Part shown: positions 26,094 through 38,229 of the stretch, piece by piece
How the letters are laid out: each line of letters begins with the position of its first letter
Numbering within the stretch: the first letter of the stretch is position 1
Source: Pseudophaeomoniella oleicola
Lineage: Eukaryota; Ascomycota; Eurotiomycetes; Phaeomoniellales; Phaeomoniellaceae
Direction of reading: 5' to 3'
NCBI GenBank assembly: GCA_003868215.1
Contig: QWDQ01000010.1
Location: forward strand, 62,001-126,000
Length of the DNA stretch: 64,000 bases
Position numbers and translations under genes: made by a program
Notes under the pieces: model-generated
What the model was told of the DNA's origin: nothing
The model's database searches: none
Seen by the model: only the letters and a program-made list of their open reading frames with translations

Positions 26094-29000
26094 ATGGCAA
26101 AGGAGAAAGAAGTGCCATCTGCACAGCAAGCTCTATTGGGCTTGGAGAGAAGTACTGCTCTGCCAGAAGAACAGCTTGATCATGCTCTCTCGATCTTGGA
26201 TGTGCGGCTTGATGATCTCAGGAACCAAGTGTTGCAAAAGAGTGGTGGAAAGGTTGCAAATGAAGGAGGACAGATATTTGCACCGAAAGAGGAATGGATT
26301 CTGAGATGGCTGTTGAAGAGGATCCGCTCTACCTTTGCTAAAGGGCCAAAGTATATCAATATTGAAGCCTAAGTAGTGACAGAGCTGACTCCATCGTCAC
26401 AGATACAGCCTCTTGGAAAATACTTGGTTTCTACTCAACCATGTCATTTCACAGATCCCGTCGAAATCTCTAGGAAGGCTCTTGAAGGAGGCAGACTTTT
26501 TGAACGTAATGGACAGTGCGATCTCGGAAGTATACGAAGAATTCGGTATCCGGGAATCATACTTCAGATACGTCGAAAAGACCCGGCAGCTTTCGCGGAA
26601 TCGTATTGATCCTGATTCGGACTCCGCTATCTCGACAGGCACGTTGAAACGCAAGCGGTCTTCTACCGACAACAGCGTACCGTCATCGAAACGCCCTGAG
26701 CATTCTCAAGTTAGTCGATCCGAGGTTACAGCCATCACACGGTCATTCCTCGCTGTCTTATCGAAGTGTGCCATACTTGCTACTCGAGGAAGTGAACTTA
26801 GCATAGGTTCGTCACAGCACTTGAGGCTCGCTTTGAGAGGGACCCCCGAGCTCGTTGCCTCGTTGCTTGGAAGGGTACTTGTAGCAGCTGAGCTCTTGAT
26901 GGAAGCAGCAGATACATCGCCTCTGACTGATCCCAGTGATGACCTTGGCAATTTACGTGACGTTCTTGAACTATGGTCATTCAGAGCCGAGCAAGGCTCG
27001 GGGAATCTCATCTCAAGTAGCGATTCCGCTTTCGTTCAACAACTCCTCTTACCATGTTTGACGATAATCGACAACTCCCGAAGGACGGGTTTCTCTGGTG
27101 GGGCATCGTTGACAGTAAGGACTCAGATGGAACGCTTGGTCTCGTTACACGTTGCACAACCGCTTAAACTAAGTCTGCAACAACTCTTCGACAATAACAA
27201 GGACTCGGTTCAAACCAAGACACAGACCTCTGTCGATACCGCTTTCGACTTCTTGCAACCGGCTGGACGGGTGCTTGGTGTCGAAAAGGGAGAGTCAAAT
27301 GGATCGGTTCTATTGTCAAGGCACGTTTCATTGCTGCTAGAGATATGTGCACGATCAGTCCTACGAAACAATATCCGCAGGAAACAACAAGAGAACTCGT
27401 GGCTACAAAGTGTATTTCTAGCATTAGCCAGATTGGCAGGATGTCCGATCCTAAATAGCCAGATTCCGAGCTCCGAATCCATGGGCAACGTGTCCGATCT
27501 GCAGCGTCTTCTTGCTACCTCAAAGAAGTATGATATACAGATGGATGAAAACGTCTTGGCCAACATAGCAATGACATATGCTGGGCTTCAAGAAAAGCAA
27601 CATTGTGACTGGACGCTTTTGAGCGAAATCGTTGCACATGATCCAATGATCTTTGTCACGTCTACGGCTGACGATTCATTATTCACAAAGCTCCTGTCAC
27701 GTCTTTCAGCGGTACAGCATGAAGATGAGCCCGCCGGAAATGGGAGCATGAAGACGGTGATTGATAGCATCCTTCAACCAATCCTTGCGGCATTTGCCCG
27801 TTCAAGACAGCTACCTAGCTTCATCGAAGCATGGCGGCGCCAACTTACATCATATTTCGAAGCCAACGCGGGAGACTCGTCTATATGGTCCGATGATGAC
27901 TTCATGGACGCCTTCATTAACGTAGCCAGGGGTAATTTGACCGTCTCGTCCATCGACTCGCTGCTGTCAACAGCAATACAGACGTATGAGGATTCGGACG
28001 TCTCGACTGCCACATGTTGTGCTCAGGTGACTATAGCGGATGCTATACTATCATCGAGTGCGAGCGAGTGTGCTGCGTTCTCTTCAAAGCTCACTGTCCT
28101 ATCTCGTACAGTCAGTGACGCATCCATGCGTAAAGAAGTTGAAAGTCGCTTCTTATGGAGAGCTTATCGGTTCTTGCATCATTCCCATACTGCTTTGGTC
28201 AATGTCAACCAGGCAGACTCTGCACTCGAGCTGCCGAAGGCTCTTCGCAAACAGGCACTGAAGTCTATTGTTGAAATACTCTCATCGAAGAAGTCGTTTG
28301 ACAGTAGTTCAGCAGTAGCCGCTTATGAAGCTTTTCAGCTGCTCGTCGTCTACGGAATCATCGCCGAAAGGAGCTCCAAAAAGCAAAAGCGGGACCCCAT
28401 TGAAGCTCTTGCAAGTGTATTGCGAGATGCTAGCAAGACTTCTGGCACACAATCTCTTTGGAACGGACTTGTTTTTACTATGTCCACTCCCCTCGATCTA
28501 GCATACGCCTGTATAGCAGTGATCTTGGTGAACCCGACTGTTCTTACCAATCGAGAAGATCATGCAGAGATACTCCTGACTGCTTTGGTGCAGGCCATAA
28601 AACGAGGGATCCCTGCGCCGTACAACGAGGCATTCTCCAACATCTTATTGGTCTTCGCAGATGACGACAGATTTGCGAAGCAGCCTGGATGGTCAGCACG
28701 CCTGTTCAAATTGCTGAGCGAGGCACTAGAGAAACAAGTACACCCCTCTACAGCAATTATAAAAGCCCTGCTTACTCTACCTATGGAGCCAGTTTCGCGA
28801 AAGCGCAAGGCAGATGTATCCGACATGATACTGGAAAGCCTCACACAGAATGGTCCAAGAGATAGTGATGAGCTGCAGAGCCTACTGGCCTTGTTATTCC
28901 GTATCACAGTTTCCGCGGATCCTGCAGCCAAAATTCTGTCTGACGAAGACGAACTGTGGCGCTTATCGAATGTTCTCAAGAGCGATCGCGGTGCAGATGT

Positions 29001-30609
29001 TCCCACCTTGAAATTGTTTCAAGAGATTGTCAGATTGTCTCTCGATCGAAAGGCCATGAGCATAGATTCTGAAAGCGCTCAAGACTACTTACGCGTGTTG
29101 ATTGTCAGCTGCCGGAAGTACATGGGGAAAACAAAGACGATGGATTGCTTGGCCGGGCCCTTTCACATCTGCCAGACTGTCATCAGCGAGTCCAGACGCC
29201 TCCAAGATCGCATCAAATCTGTGGTTAGCGATGAGGAGCTGAAAGATTTGCGGACTCGCTTTGTGACAATCCTTGCAACAGACTTGCGAGCATTGACTAA
29301 GGACCCAGGCTTGCCGATAGCGAGTGTGGCGAACAAAGCAAGATTGATGCTGAGATCTCTATCTTTCTGCTATGACGCCAGCGAACAGCCGAAGGAACTC
29401 GAGAAAACTCTATCGAAACTTGAGAAGCTCCTGAAGACGAGAGGGGAAGACGATCATCAAACAGCGGAAACGCGCCTCATGCTACAGAATGCGCGTTTGC
29501 AGTTAGAATGCCTGGCTTCTGATCCTCTATCAGTAGAAAGTATAGCAGCAACCGTCAAGCACTTCGAGGAGTGTATTGGTGTGTCTATTCCGCCGAGCCA
29601 GGATGTCAGTCGATACGCCTTCGCAGCAAAAACCGTTGTCGCAGAGATGCCATCCAGAAGCAAAATAGAGCTCCTAAAATATCTACAAACGGTGGACTTC
29701 TCTGGCTCTTCTGGCATGGCTCGCTTACTGTTAACATTTGCCATTATGACTGGGACTAAGTTAGACGTTGCTGAGGCGCACGAGTCGCACATGGTCGAAA
29801 CGCTGTACAATCTCCTCAGGGCCATCACGAAATGCACGGATGAAGCCATTTTCGCTCTGCTATCCGACACCATCATCGCCATCCTCCAAGACCACCCAGA
29901 AGCCGTCAACCAATGGAACTTCGACACGCTCCTATCTACCATCGCCATCGCAACGTCCCCATCAGGTCCTCAAATCACCACCCCGACCGCCCAAACGCTC
30001 GTGTTTCCCCGTCTCTGCCGGATCCTGACCGTAGCCCTTCTCCGCTACCGCAAAAGACTCGGTGGACGTTACCACCTCCTCATCCCCGCCCTCCAAGGCC
30101 TGCTAACCAGCATATTCACGCCGCCACCACCGCGTGTCTTCCCAATCCCCAAAGACGACTTCTGGCTTACCCACCTCCCTCCTTGGTCCACCACCGACAC
30201 TGCCGCTCATCCCCACCCTCTAACCCCAAAACACATCCACTCCTTCACGCGCCTCCTCCAAACCCTCACCGACCCCTCCCCCTCCACAACCACCTCCCAC
30301 TCCCGTTCCACCCTTCTCTCCCTCACCGACACCACCGCCCTCGCCCGCCGCCTCGCCGGCACCTACCTCTCCCCCCCCTTCCTCCAACTCTACTGCCACC
30401 TCCCCATCCGCGGCGGCACCATCCCCTCCGGTGATGCCCGCGACGCTCTACGCCCGGGCCTCTGGTCCGTCATGGATGCCATGTCGCTCGAGGGAATGAG
30501 GACGATGAACGCGCAGATGCCCGGAGCTGGGGAACGGGGGGTTTGGAAGGAGGTTTATGCCGAGTGGAGGAGGAGGGGAGGAGGTGGGGGGATGTGGAAG
30601 GGAGATTGA
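26094..30609 (+). CDS. URB2: Urb2/Npa2-type ribosome biogenesis protein
   Basis: Urb2 is a large nucleolar factor needed for early 60S ribosomal assembly and 27S pre-rRNA processing. Exons are 26094-26350 and 26403-30609; the 52-bp intron (GTATAT..CACAG) joins AKGPKYSLLENTWFLLNH, giving 1487 residues of helical-repeat protein. A nuclear-type basic/Ser patch (LKRKRSSTDN, about residue 165) is near the N-terminus. The C-terminal Urb2/Npa2 domain spans roughly the last 200 residues, with LTVALLRYRKRLGGRYHLLIP and RLAGTYLSPPFLQLYCHLPI before a Gly-rich end. Base use changes sharply in the last 700 bp, which become very C-rich at third positions. The identification rests on the C-terminal domain and overall length. 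Confidence 0.85.
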
Positions 30610-31000
30610 TTTGATTGGATTGGATTGATTAATGGCTGTTGGGGGATGGGGATTGGATTATATGGATGAGGGTGGGATAGATGGGTATTTTATTGTATAC
30701 ACGTTAGGTATATCAATTCCCTTCAACCAACCTCCTTACCAACACTTTTTTAAAATCATTAATCTGTCTGCATGCCTGTCTTGTGTCCTTGTCCGTATAC
30801 CGTGTCTCCGCCTGCCTGCCCTGCCTACCTGGGTACCCAAATTCATACAACAACACTCAAAACACGACAAGCCAAAAATTCTGAATAACACAGAACACTG
30901 CCCCTCCTCCAACAACAAAACAACCTACCAAATCCCCAACACCTCGACCTCCCACAAAATCAAAAGCAGAAAAAAGAAGGAAAGAGGGAATCGTTATTCA

Positions 31001-31025
31001 TTGTTGTTGTTGTTGTTGTTGTTGT
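31001..31025. repeat. TTG trinucleotide repeat
   Basis: Eight tandem TTG units in the convergent 3' region downstream of URB2. Confidence 0.85.
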
Positions 31026-31052
31026 GATATACAATTCCGTCCGTCCCCCTAT

Positions 31053-31108
31053 AACAACGATGACGATGATAATGCGTCGTCGTCGTCATCATCGTCATCG
31101 TCGTTGTT
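31053..31108. repeat. Inverted repeat able to form a long hairpin
   Basis: The left arm AACAACGATGACGATGAT (31053-31070) pairs with 31088-31108. There are 13 continuous base pairs, a 3-nt bulge and five more pairs, around a 17-nt loop of CGTC repeats. It could act in RNA 3' processing for either convergent gene, but function is unproven. Confidence 0.6.
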
Positions 31109-31644
31109 GAGAAGAAACAGAACCCCCATTTTTGGAGGGGGTCTCGTAAATCGTGTAGTAGTAAGTCGTCATAGGTGGTGTTATTGGGGATGGAGTTGTT
31201 ATTTGATGTGAGGTTAAATGGGCAGGGCTTGGTGGGGCATGTTGAGCGTTTCTAGCGGTACACGAGATGTCGAGATCGAGGACGAGGGTGTGGGTGAGGT
31301 AATGGAAATCAGGGGGTATCCAATCGATAGTTTTGGAGGTGATTGTGTGGTGTGTGGATGGTGGCTTGGTTTATGGGGGATTAGATCTGGGAAGAAACGC
31401 CGGGGGCAAGAGACTTTCAGATTGTTGTTCAGATGGAACTTCGTGGATGTTCGTGTTACTGGGTTCGTTAAATTGATGTTCGAGAAGAACACGTGATTAG
31501 ACATGGGCAAGAATGATCGTCCATTTTCGTATCCGAGAAACCGTATGCATCGTAACAGGTCGGTGACGATAGATGAGAGAGACATTGCAAGCCTCATTCC
31601 AAGATAGTTCGATCTTTTTAAGAAGCTGCGAACCTCCATGGTCA

Positions 31645-32781
31645 TCATCTTGTATCCGATCCACTGGCTTCCAACGCAATGTAATCGTCCCCAGTGTCCT
31701 TCGTACGATCATCATCTATTGGTGGCGGTGGACTCAATCTTCGGGGATCACGATAGCGGTGAAGTCGGTCGCTAGACCATGACCTCCTGCGCGTCCTTCT
31801 GGTCTCTCTAAAATGGGGAGCATGATTGCTACGGTTAGTTGGCATATCATGGGTATCGGGGGGACGTCCTGGAGATCGACTTCTGTCTCGTTGGCGGCGT
31901 AGTTCTTGTTCAAGTACATTCCGCTTTGTGGCAGTGGATGCGGATTTGTCCATGATGGGCGTCAGGTAAGAGGACATTGCATTATTCGTATATGGCTTCG
32001 CGGTCGGCGGAGAAGTCTTTGAGGTTTCGGTCTTGTCGACACTGAGATCTTCCATATCTTTCATCATCCGATCAAGAGTACGTGTATCTCTCTGTTGACG
32101 TAAGTTGCCGATGCTTGTTTCGCTCTTTTTGACATGTTTGGATACACGCCTCTCGGCAATTTCAGCTCCGTATTGTAGCAGGCTTGTGATGAAGAAGTGA
32201 TGGCGAGTTCGTTCTCGGGTTAGGATTTCGAAGTCTTCCGGGTTGTCATGCATCCAAGTTCTGCGGTGAGACCAGCGTTCCTCGGTGGCGTCCAGTTGAG
32301 CTTGAGCATTGTTCAGCGCGTCATGGTCAATTTGGGTGAGTGGCACATCATTCGTCGCTTTCCGTGGCCAAGTCTTGGGTCTATGTGAGCCAACGACATA
32401 CTGTGTTTGGTTGACGTTGATGTCCTTGGTCTCGATCTCGCGATGGGGTGACCCGGGGAGCCACTGCAAAACACCAACCTCTGCTTTACGAGCTTTTTGA
32501 ATAGCAGATTCTAGGTAGAAGTCCTTCTTCCATAGTGCCCGAGGGATTCCCACAGACTGAGCTTTGCAGTTTTCGTCCCCTCCGAAGAACGTGCTAGCTT
32601 GCTTGTCAATGGGCTTACCGTGTTCGCCAATGACGGTCATTTCAATAAGTCGCTCAGTAGGCTTCAATGCTTCAAGGATCTGTGTCCTGATGAACGCATT
32701 CCGGTTCACCCCATGTGGGATCTCGAATTCGTATTCGTGGTCAATGAGCGCTCGGACCTTGATCTTCTGCTTTGCTGCCAT
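31645..32781 (-). CDS. Uncharacterised protein with SR-like C-terminal tail
   Basis: A single-exon gene of 378 residues; I do not recognise the family. The first 240 residues look folded: a mixed strand/helix beginning KVRALIDHEYEFEIPHG and a helical, charged middle with HHFFITSLLQYGAEIAERR. The last 120 residues are disordered and basic, with LRRQRDRSRSPGRPPD and RRTRRRSWSSDRLHRYRD. These resemble the RS-rich tails of RNA-processing proteins. The ATG at 32781 was chosen over an upstream GTG-opened extension. Codon use and an unbroken long frame support a real gene. Nuclear RNA-linked function is only a guess from the tail. It is head-to-head with dynactin p25 and convergent with URB2. Confidence 0.75.
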   Translation of the reverse strand: MAAKQKIKVRALIDHEYEFEIPHGVNRNAFIRTQILEALKPTERLIEMTVIGEHGKPIDKQASTFFGGDENCKAQSVGIPRALWKKDFYLESAIQKARKAEVGVLQWLPGSPHREIETKDINVNQTQYVVGSHRPKTWPRKATNDVPLTQIDHDALNNAQAQLDATEERWSHRRTWMHDNPEDFEILTRERTRHHFFITSLLQYGAEIAERRVSKHVKKSETSIGNLRQQRDTRTLDRMMKDMEDLSVDKTETSKTSPPTAKPYTNNAMSSYLTPIMDKSASTATKRNVLEQELRRQRDRSRSPGRPPDTHDMPTNRSNHAPHFRETRRTRRRSWSSDRLHRYRDPRRLSPPPPIDDDRTKDTGDDYIALEASGSDTR

Positions 32782-33513
32782 AGTGACCAGTCTCCCCGAC
32801 ACAGCAAATCTTCCCGTTTCCTCTGTTTCGTCTCAAGGCAGACTTGCAATTGCCGTGCTAGACAGCTGAATCACTAGCTTGGTATCAGTCACTTACCACA
32901 TCAGTGTTGTGGTAAAAGAAGCTAAGCAAAAGCTCCAGCTATACAGGTAGATAGATTATCCAGTACAGAATTGTACAGCGTCTTCAGAAGCTGGCACTCC
33001 TCATGAAGGAACTGGGATCTCAGACCTTAGAATGGTTATTGACAAGTTGAAAAGCACTGCGTTGAGGTAGATGCACCAGTCAGGAACATTGATACCAGAA
33101 AAGTGACACTGGTGAAGCCTATTGTGTGTTCTTCATCAATGTCCCCGCCGTAGCCTAGAGAAGCCTGGGAAATAAGCTTCATCTACCGAGATCGTACCGA
33201 GATCCGCTTTGAGCCTCAACTAATGATATTCTATCAAATCTATCGCCCCTATATCCGGGGGTATAATAACACAACAACGGAAACAGTATCCAAACGATCT
33301 ACGAGTCAGGAACTTCAGCTATACAGGGCTCAATCATTTCCCAAAAAGGGATATCAGATCATACCTGAGCCGTCATTCTCTGCCTGCTCCGGACGCGCCC
33401 AACGCGTTACTTAATCGACTCAGAGCAACGGCGGCGGACATTGCTTCATCACAACTAAGTCTGGTCCCCTACTTGACATTGAAACTGCCCTATCGAGTGG
33501 AAGGTTGGACAGG
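32782..33513. promoter_or_regulatory. Shared divergent promoter region, SR-tailed protein / dynactin p25
   Basis: These 732 bp lie between opposed starts. Short ORFs (for example 33223-33414) have no support. No defined element was identified. Confidence 0.45.
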
Positions 33514-34352
33514 ATGCCGCCTAAATCTGGGGCGAGAGGCGAATACATCGAGACTGTAGGGAAGACCTATTCCCCCCCCTTATTTTCCCCCCCTTACCAT
33601 CTCTTGGTGGGCATACTTATCTCCCTAACGACAACTGCGTTCTGTTCCACACCCAAAAGCACTAGCCTTACAGACACAATCTCCATTATACTCTTCAAGA
33701 GGCAGCACTGACAAGTCTCAAGGAAACCGGCAACAAAATCTCGCGCCGTTCCCAGATCCATGGCACCACGAACATCATCATAGCCGGAAAATCAGTCATC
33801 CAATCCGAAGTCATCATCCGAGGAGACCTCGTTCGCCAACATCAGCCATCATCCACCTCAACTGCATCAAATAACTCCAAAGACCAGCAGTCCTCATCGT
33901 CATCACAACAACAACAACAAACCCAATCCTCCGTCGCCATCACCCTAGGCCGCTACGTCTTCATCTCCCCCTCCTGCACCCTCCGCCCCCCATCCCGCCT
34001 CCTCCCTTCCCCCTCCCCCACGTCTCCGCCCGTTCTCCAACACTACCCCCTCCGCCTCGAATCGCACATCACCATCTCCCCCAACTGCACCATCCAAGCC
34101 GCCACGATCGGCAACCACGTCTTCATCGGCCGCGACGTCGTCGTCGGCAACATGGTCATCATCAAGGACTACGTCAAGGTGCTCGACGGCGCCTATCTGA
34201 GCCCTGGTAGCGTCTGGCCGAGCTTTTGCGTTGTTGGCGGGAGGCCGGCGAGGGTTGTTGGGGAGGTTGGGGAAGGGTGGGGGGTGTTAGATGGGGGGCC
34301 TGGGGGGGAGAGTAGGGGGTTGTATAGGAGCGTTAGGACGGGTGTCCGATAA
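33514..34352 (+). CDS. Dynactin subunit p25 (Dctn5-type), left-handed beta-helix
   Basis: This is a subunit of the dynactin pointed-end complex, which links dynein to endosomes. Exons are 33514-33555 and 33723-34352. The 167-bp intron ends at an AAG acceptor after a CTGAC branch site, and splicing gives GEYIETETGNKISRRSQIHG, closely matching the family N-terminus (SEYIET..GNKVSR). The product is 223 residues. Hexapeptide coils follow: GKSVIQSEVIIRGDL, GRYVFISPSCTLRPP, and ATIGNHVFIGRDVVVGNMV, then DYVKVLDGAYLSPGS. A Ser/Gln-rich insert (about residues 50-78) and a Pro/Ser loop (about 92-105) interrupt the coils, unlike animal p25. The C-terminus is Gly-rich and encoded by long G runs. The family call is firm; the exact 3' splice site is slightly uncertain. 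Confidence 0.87.
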
Positions 34353-34725
34353 GAAAAGACATGCGAGCGAGCGTAAAGCAGTGTATACATTTTCTTCCAC
34401 CTTCCAACAAACAAGGGAATCAATCAAAATCCCATTGTCATATTAGAAAAAGCCATCAACCCCTTGAGTCAGCCTGTTAGTCAATTCAGTCTGTCCTATC
34501 CTACCCACCAGAACAACAGCAATTACGATCCCTTATCTCTATTCCCGAACTATTCAAACCGTATAAAAATCGAGATCAAACATCAACGTATTCCATTAGA
34601 ATATATAATACTTGTTATCAAACGTCTACTACTACTACTCCTCCTCCTCTTATCTAAAAGTGAGCCGCTTAACTCTACCGCTTACCGCTTGAAAAGAACG
34701 CATACGAGGAGAGAACGAATAATAC

Positions 34726-34756
<31 letters not shown>

Positions 34757-35421
34757 AAGAAGAGGAACTTAGATAATATTTATTTCCCGAGACGAATAAA
34801 CAAGTTGGTTTTGGTATCGTCGAAATAAAAGAAGAACAATTGAGGGAACGCTGATTTGTTTCCCACACCATACGCACTATCACGGCAGCCAACTTGGCGG
34901 TGAAACTCGATCGTGTCAAAGTAACGAGCTTCCTAGAATCACGGGTGATCGACCTTGGTACAGAAGCAATTCCCTCATTTGGCCCCCTACCGCGCTCTCG
35001 AGATGAAACTCGGTCACTGTCTTTGCCATGATTTGACCGCTGTAAGCTGTAGATATTCCGCATCCTGTCGATACAGAGCGGAAGCTGGCATCAGAACCCG
35101 CGCGTTGCATCAAATCAACATCTGTCCGCTGACAATTTGGGCGTGATACACATATGATGGCCGGTCCGAGCAAGACGAAACATACGAGGTCAACAAATCC
35201 AACCCTCAAGTGTAACGACAGAGACGTGCGTGATGTCCGGCGTGGAGCGAGAGATATACGAATGCTCGCATGTTCAGGGTAGGTATTAGGCGATTGGGAT
35301 TAGGATATGTAATTCGGTTGTAGATAATTCGGGTATCATTGAAATATGCAAGCTGTTGATGGAAGATAAGGGTGCATTCGGGTCGAGCAAATCCTCTAGA
35401 AGCATTGGGAATCGGTCGTAA
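34353..35421. other. Convergent intergenic region with GAA microsatellite
   Basis: The 1.07 kb between dynactin p25 and the Arf6-type GTPase contains a GAA tract and only chance ORFs (34464-34772 reads through the microsatellite). Confidence 0.55.
34728..34764. repeat. GAA trinucleotide repeat
   Basis: About twelve tandem AGA/GAA units, uninterrupted. Confidence 0.85.
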
Positions 35422-36098
<677 letters not shown>

Positions 36099-37185
36099 CG
36101 TGCTGCTTGGTGAAGGGCCTCAAATGACAACTTCCAATTGGAGATATTAATAGGACAGCTGATCAAAGTCGTGTTGCCGTTGTTCCGAGTTATCTGACTG
36201 GCAGGGAGGCGTTCTCAATTAGAAGGCGCTGCTGGTTGGTTGGAATATGTTGCCCGTTCGATGTAAGCAATGCTGCAGACAAAGCGCGTTGATCAAGAAT
36301 GCGTTCAGTCGTTAGGATGAGTGCTGAAGGAACCAATGGAAAGCGAAACGAAACAAAATGTTGGATAGCGCAAGCCGGGTTGATGAAATGTGTATCTTCA
36401 AGGGGTAAATGATACGGGCAGATCTGACTCGGAAATAAGTTCGAAACGGCCTCGAGCTAAGTTACCGCAGTACCGCAGTATGTTGGGACCGCAATTTCCA
36501 GGGGGTGAAGATGAAGCTTAGCACGTGCATCTCCTCACTATATTTTTAGTCTTAAGCGACGCGGGCCTGTCCGAAGTGGATAATAAGTACTACTACGGTA
36601 CGTAGTAAGTTAGTAAATCTTGCATCTCCTGTCATATCAAATCCATCAGGGGCCGATTTCCATATATGCACACTGTAAACAATGATTTACTGTGCTTGCG
36701 TGATCAGAAGGATATTGCAGAAGCAGAGAGATAGAGATAACCCCTATAGTGCTAGAGACAATCTTTCATGATAGTCGCATTGTTATCAGTGTCTCGCTAA
36801 AAATCAGGTAATTTGTTTAGGCGCAGCTACCATACGTGATGTCTCTGCCGCCATCCAGTCCCGATGCAATAAGAGACGTTCTAACCCTAAAAGCAATTTG
36901 CAAATCCCGTCCAGACGAATGTAAAGTATGCAGCAAATCAGCTCATTCTCTTGAGTGAGCAAAAGTACTCGAGTATCTTTAAAGTCGCTATGCATCTCCA
37001 CCTCATGTTGAGTGACCCGCCGATCCACGTGATGCAATCACCCTAGAAGTGACATTCTCTTCAACCAGAAACGCCGCGCTTCATACCATAAGCATCATAA
37101 GACATGATCGATGACAGACACTGCTGCCAGCCTCGCACGCCCTTGCCTGAAGGGAAAGTGAAAGTTTCCTCTGTTGGCCCCGAGG
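36099..37185. other. Intergenic region upstream of arf6
   Basis: The 1.09 kb between the Arf6-type gene (promoter side) and the stop of the proline-rich protein. A TACGTAGTA-like palindrome lies at about 36588-36609. No gene seen. Confidence 0.5.
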
Positions 37186-38229
37186 TTAATCTTCCCAAAT
37201 AACCTCCAGGTCTCCCCGTTTCTCAGCTCCGCAGACAGACCACCGCTTGCGTTTATCTTTACTGAAACCATATCCTCTGATTTCGAATGTACCTTTCCTC
37301 CTCAGTCCAGTACCGTCTTCTTTGATTACATCGTCGTCACCCTCGGACGATGCTGATTTCATTCTCATGAGTTCCTCTACCTCCAACTGGGCCGCGTATT
37401 CAGCATCGGGGGAATCCGGTATCGTTTCCAAAGAACTGATCGAAGGCGAGCGGGATCTAAATGATGTTGGAGTACTAGGCATACTGGAAGCTGATCCGAC
37501 GGAGTAGCTAGGATATGCCTCGCTCATATATCGCGTGTTGAGGATAGGCGAACTCTGAGAGGTGCGAGGTGCGGGTGATATGGTCGATGATTGAGCGAAT
37601 GCATTTTGGACACTGCTTGATTGGGAGAGCGGGCTGGACGGTCGCCTCCTGATACGAGGGAAGGTATTGTGAATCGGAGAGGAAGCACGTATGAAATCAT
37701 AATCTGAATAAACAGTACGATTTGTGATAGACGTGTCTAATTCTGCATGCTCTGGTATCTCAGGCTCGATGCTGATGCCATTCCACGTAGGCGCTGCGAA
37801 GTATGTATCTTCAATAGAGCTTCTTAGGGGACTTCTCCTTCGACTCTGGGTATGTAAAGGTGATGCTGGCCGCACTTGTTTCAGTGTAACGAGAGGCCGG
37901 CCGACGCTATCCGGGGTAGGAGAACTATGGGCTCGTGTCATAGGAGGTGCGGTCAAGATTGGACTCGAAGAATGTGACCGAAGGTGACCTCGGGGGAGCG
38001 GTGATCGACTTTGGGGAGTGTTTGGAAGCTGCGCAGACAGCTCGGACGTCGGAATTGCCTCTGGGGATGTTACACGTCTCATGGTGGGAGTATGTTCCTG
38101 CATGACAGAGAGTGATGCTATCGCTTGCTTCGGCTGAGAGGAGAAGACCTCTTCGGAAGGATCTGGTGAAGGTGGAAGTTCAATGTCTTCTGGAGGTAAT
38201 TGGATCGTTGCGGTGTTGAATGGTGCCAT
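37186..38229 (-). CDS. Proline/serine-rich protein with conserved C-terminal motif
   Basis: A single-exon gene of 347 residues. Most of the protein is disordered, rich in Ser and Pro, with many SP/TP sites (for example SPLPRGHLRSHSSSPIL, RRRSPLRSSIED, RRRPSSPLSQSSS) that would suit proline-directed kinases. Order appears only in the last 70 residues: a short acidic helix (DAEYAAQLEVEELMRMKSA) and the basic/aromatic C-terminus RWSVCGAEKRGDLEVIWED. I recall this end as conserved in otherwise variable mould proteins annotated as basic proline-rich. The function is unknown. The ATG at 38229 is preferred over a TTG-opened upstream extension. Confidence 0.75.
   Translation of the reverse strand: MAPFNTATIQLPPEDIELPPSPDPSEEVFSSQPKQAIASLSVMQEHTPTMRRVTSPEAIPTSELSAQLPNTPQSRSPLPRGHLRSHSSSPILTAPPMTRAHSSPTPDSVGRPLVTLKQVRPASPLHTQSRRRSPLRSSIEDTYFAAPTWNGISIEPEIPEHAELDTSITNRTVYSDYDFIRASSPIHNTFPRIRRRPSSPLSQSSSVQNAFAQSSTISPAPRTSQSSPILNTRYMSEAYPSYSVGSASSMPSTPTSFRSRSPSISSLETIPDSPDAEYAAQLEVEELMRMKSASSEGDDDVIKEDGTGLRRKGTFEIRGYGFSKDKRKRWSVCGAEKRGDLEVIWED

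Larger units (their letters stand above)
30610..31644. other. Convergent intergenic region with hairpin and microsatellite
   Basis: This 1.03-kb gap lies between the stops of URB2 and the SR-tailed protein. It holds a TTG repeat and a strong inverted repeat (listed separately). ORFs at 30632-31027 and 31214-31648 look like chance reading of low-complexity 3' sequence. Confidence 0.55.

Noticed and set aside
31214-31648. Minus-strand ORF after the SR-tailed gene
   Set aside because: It starts within the stop of that gene, is Ser/Pro/His-rich low complexity, and is most simply its 3' UTR.
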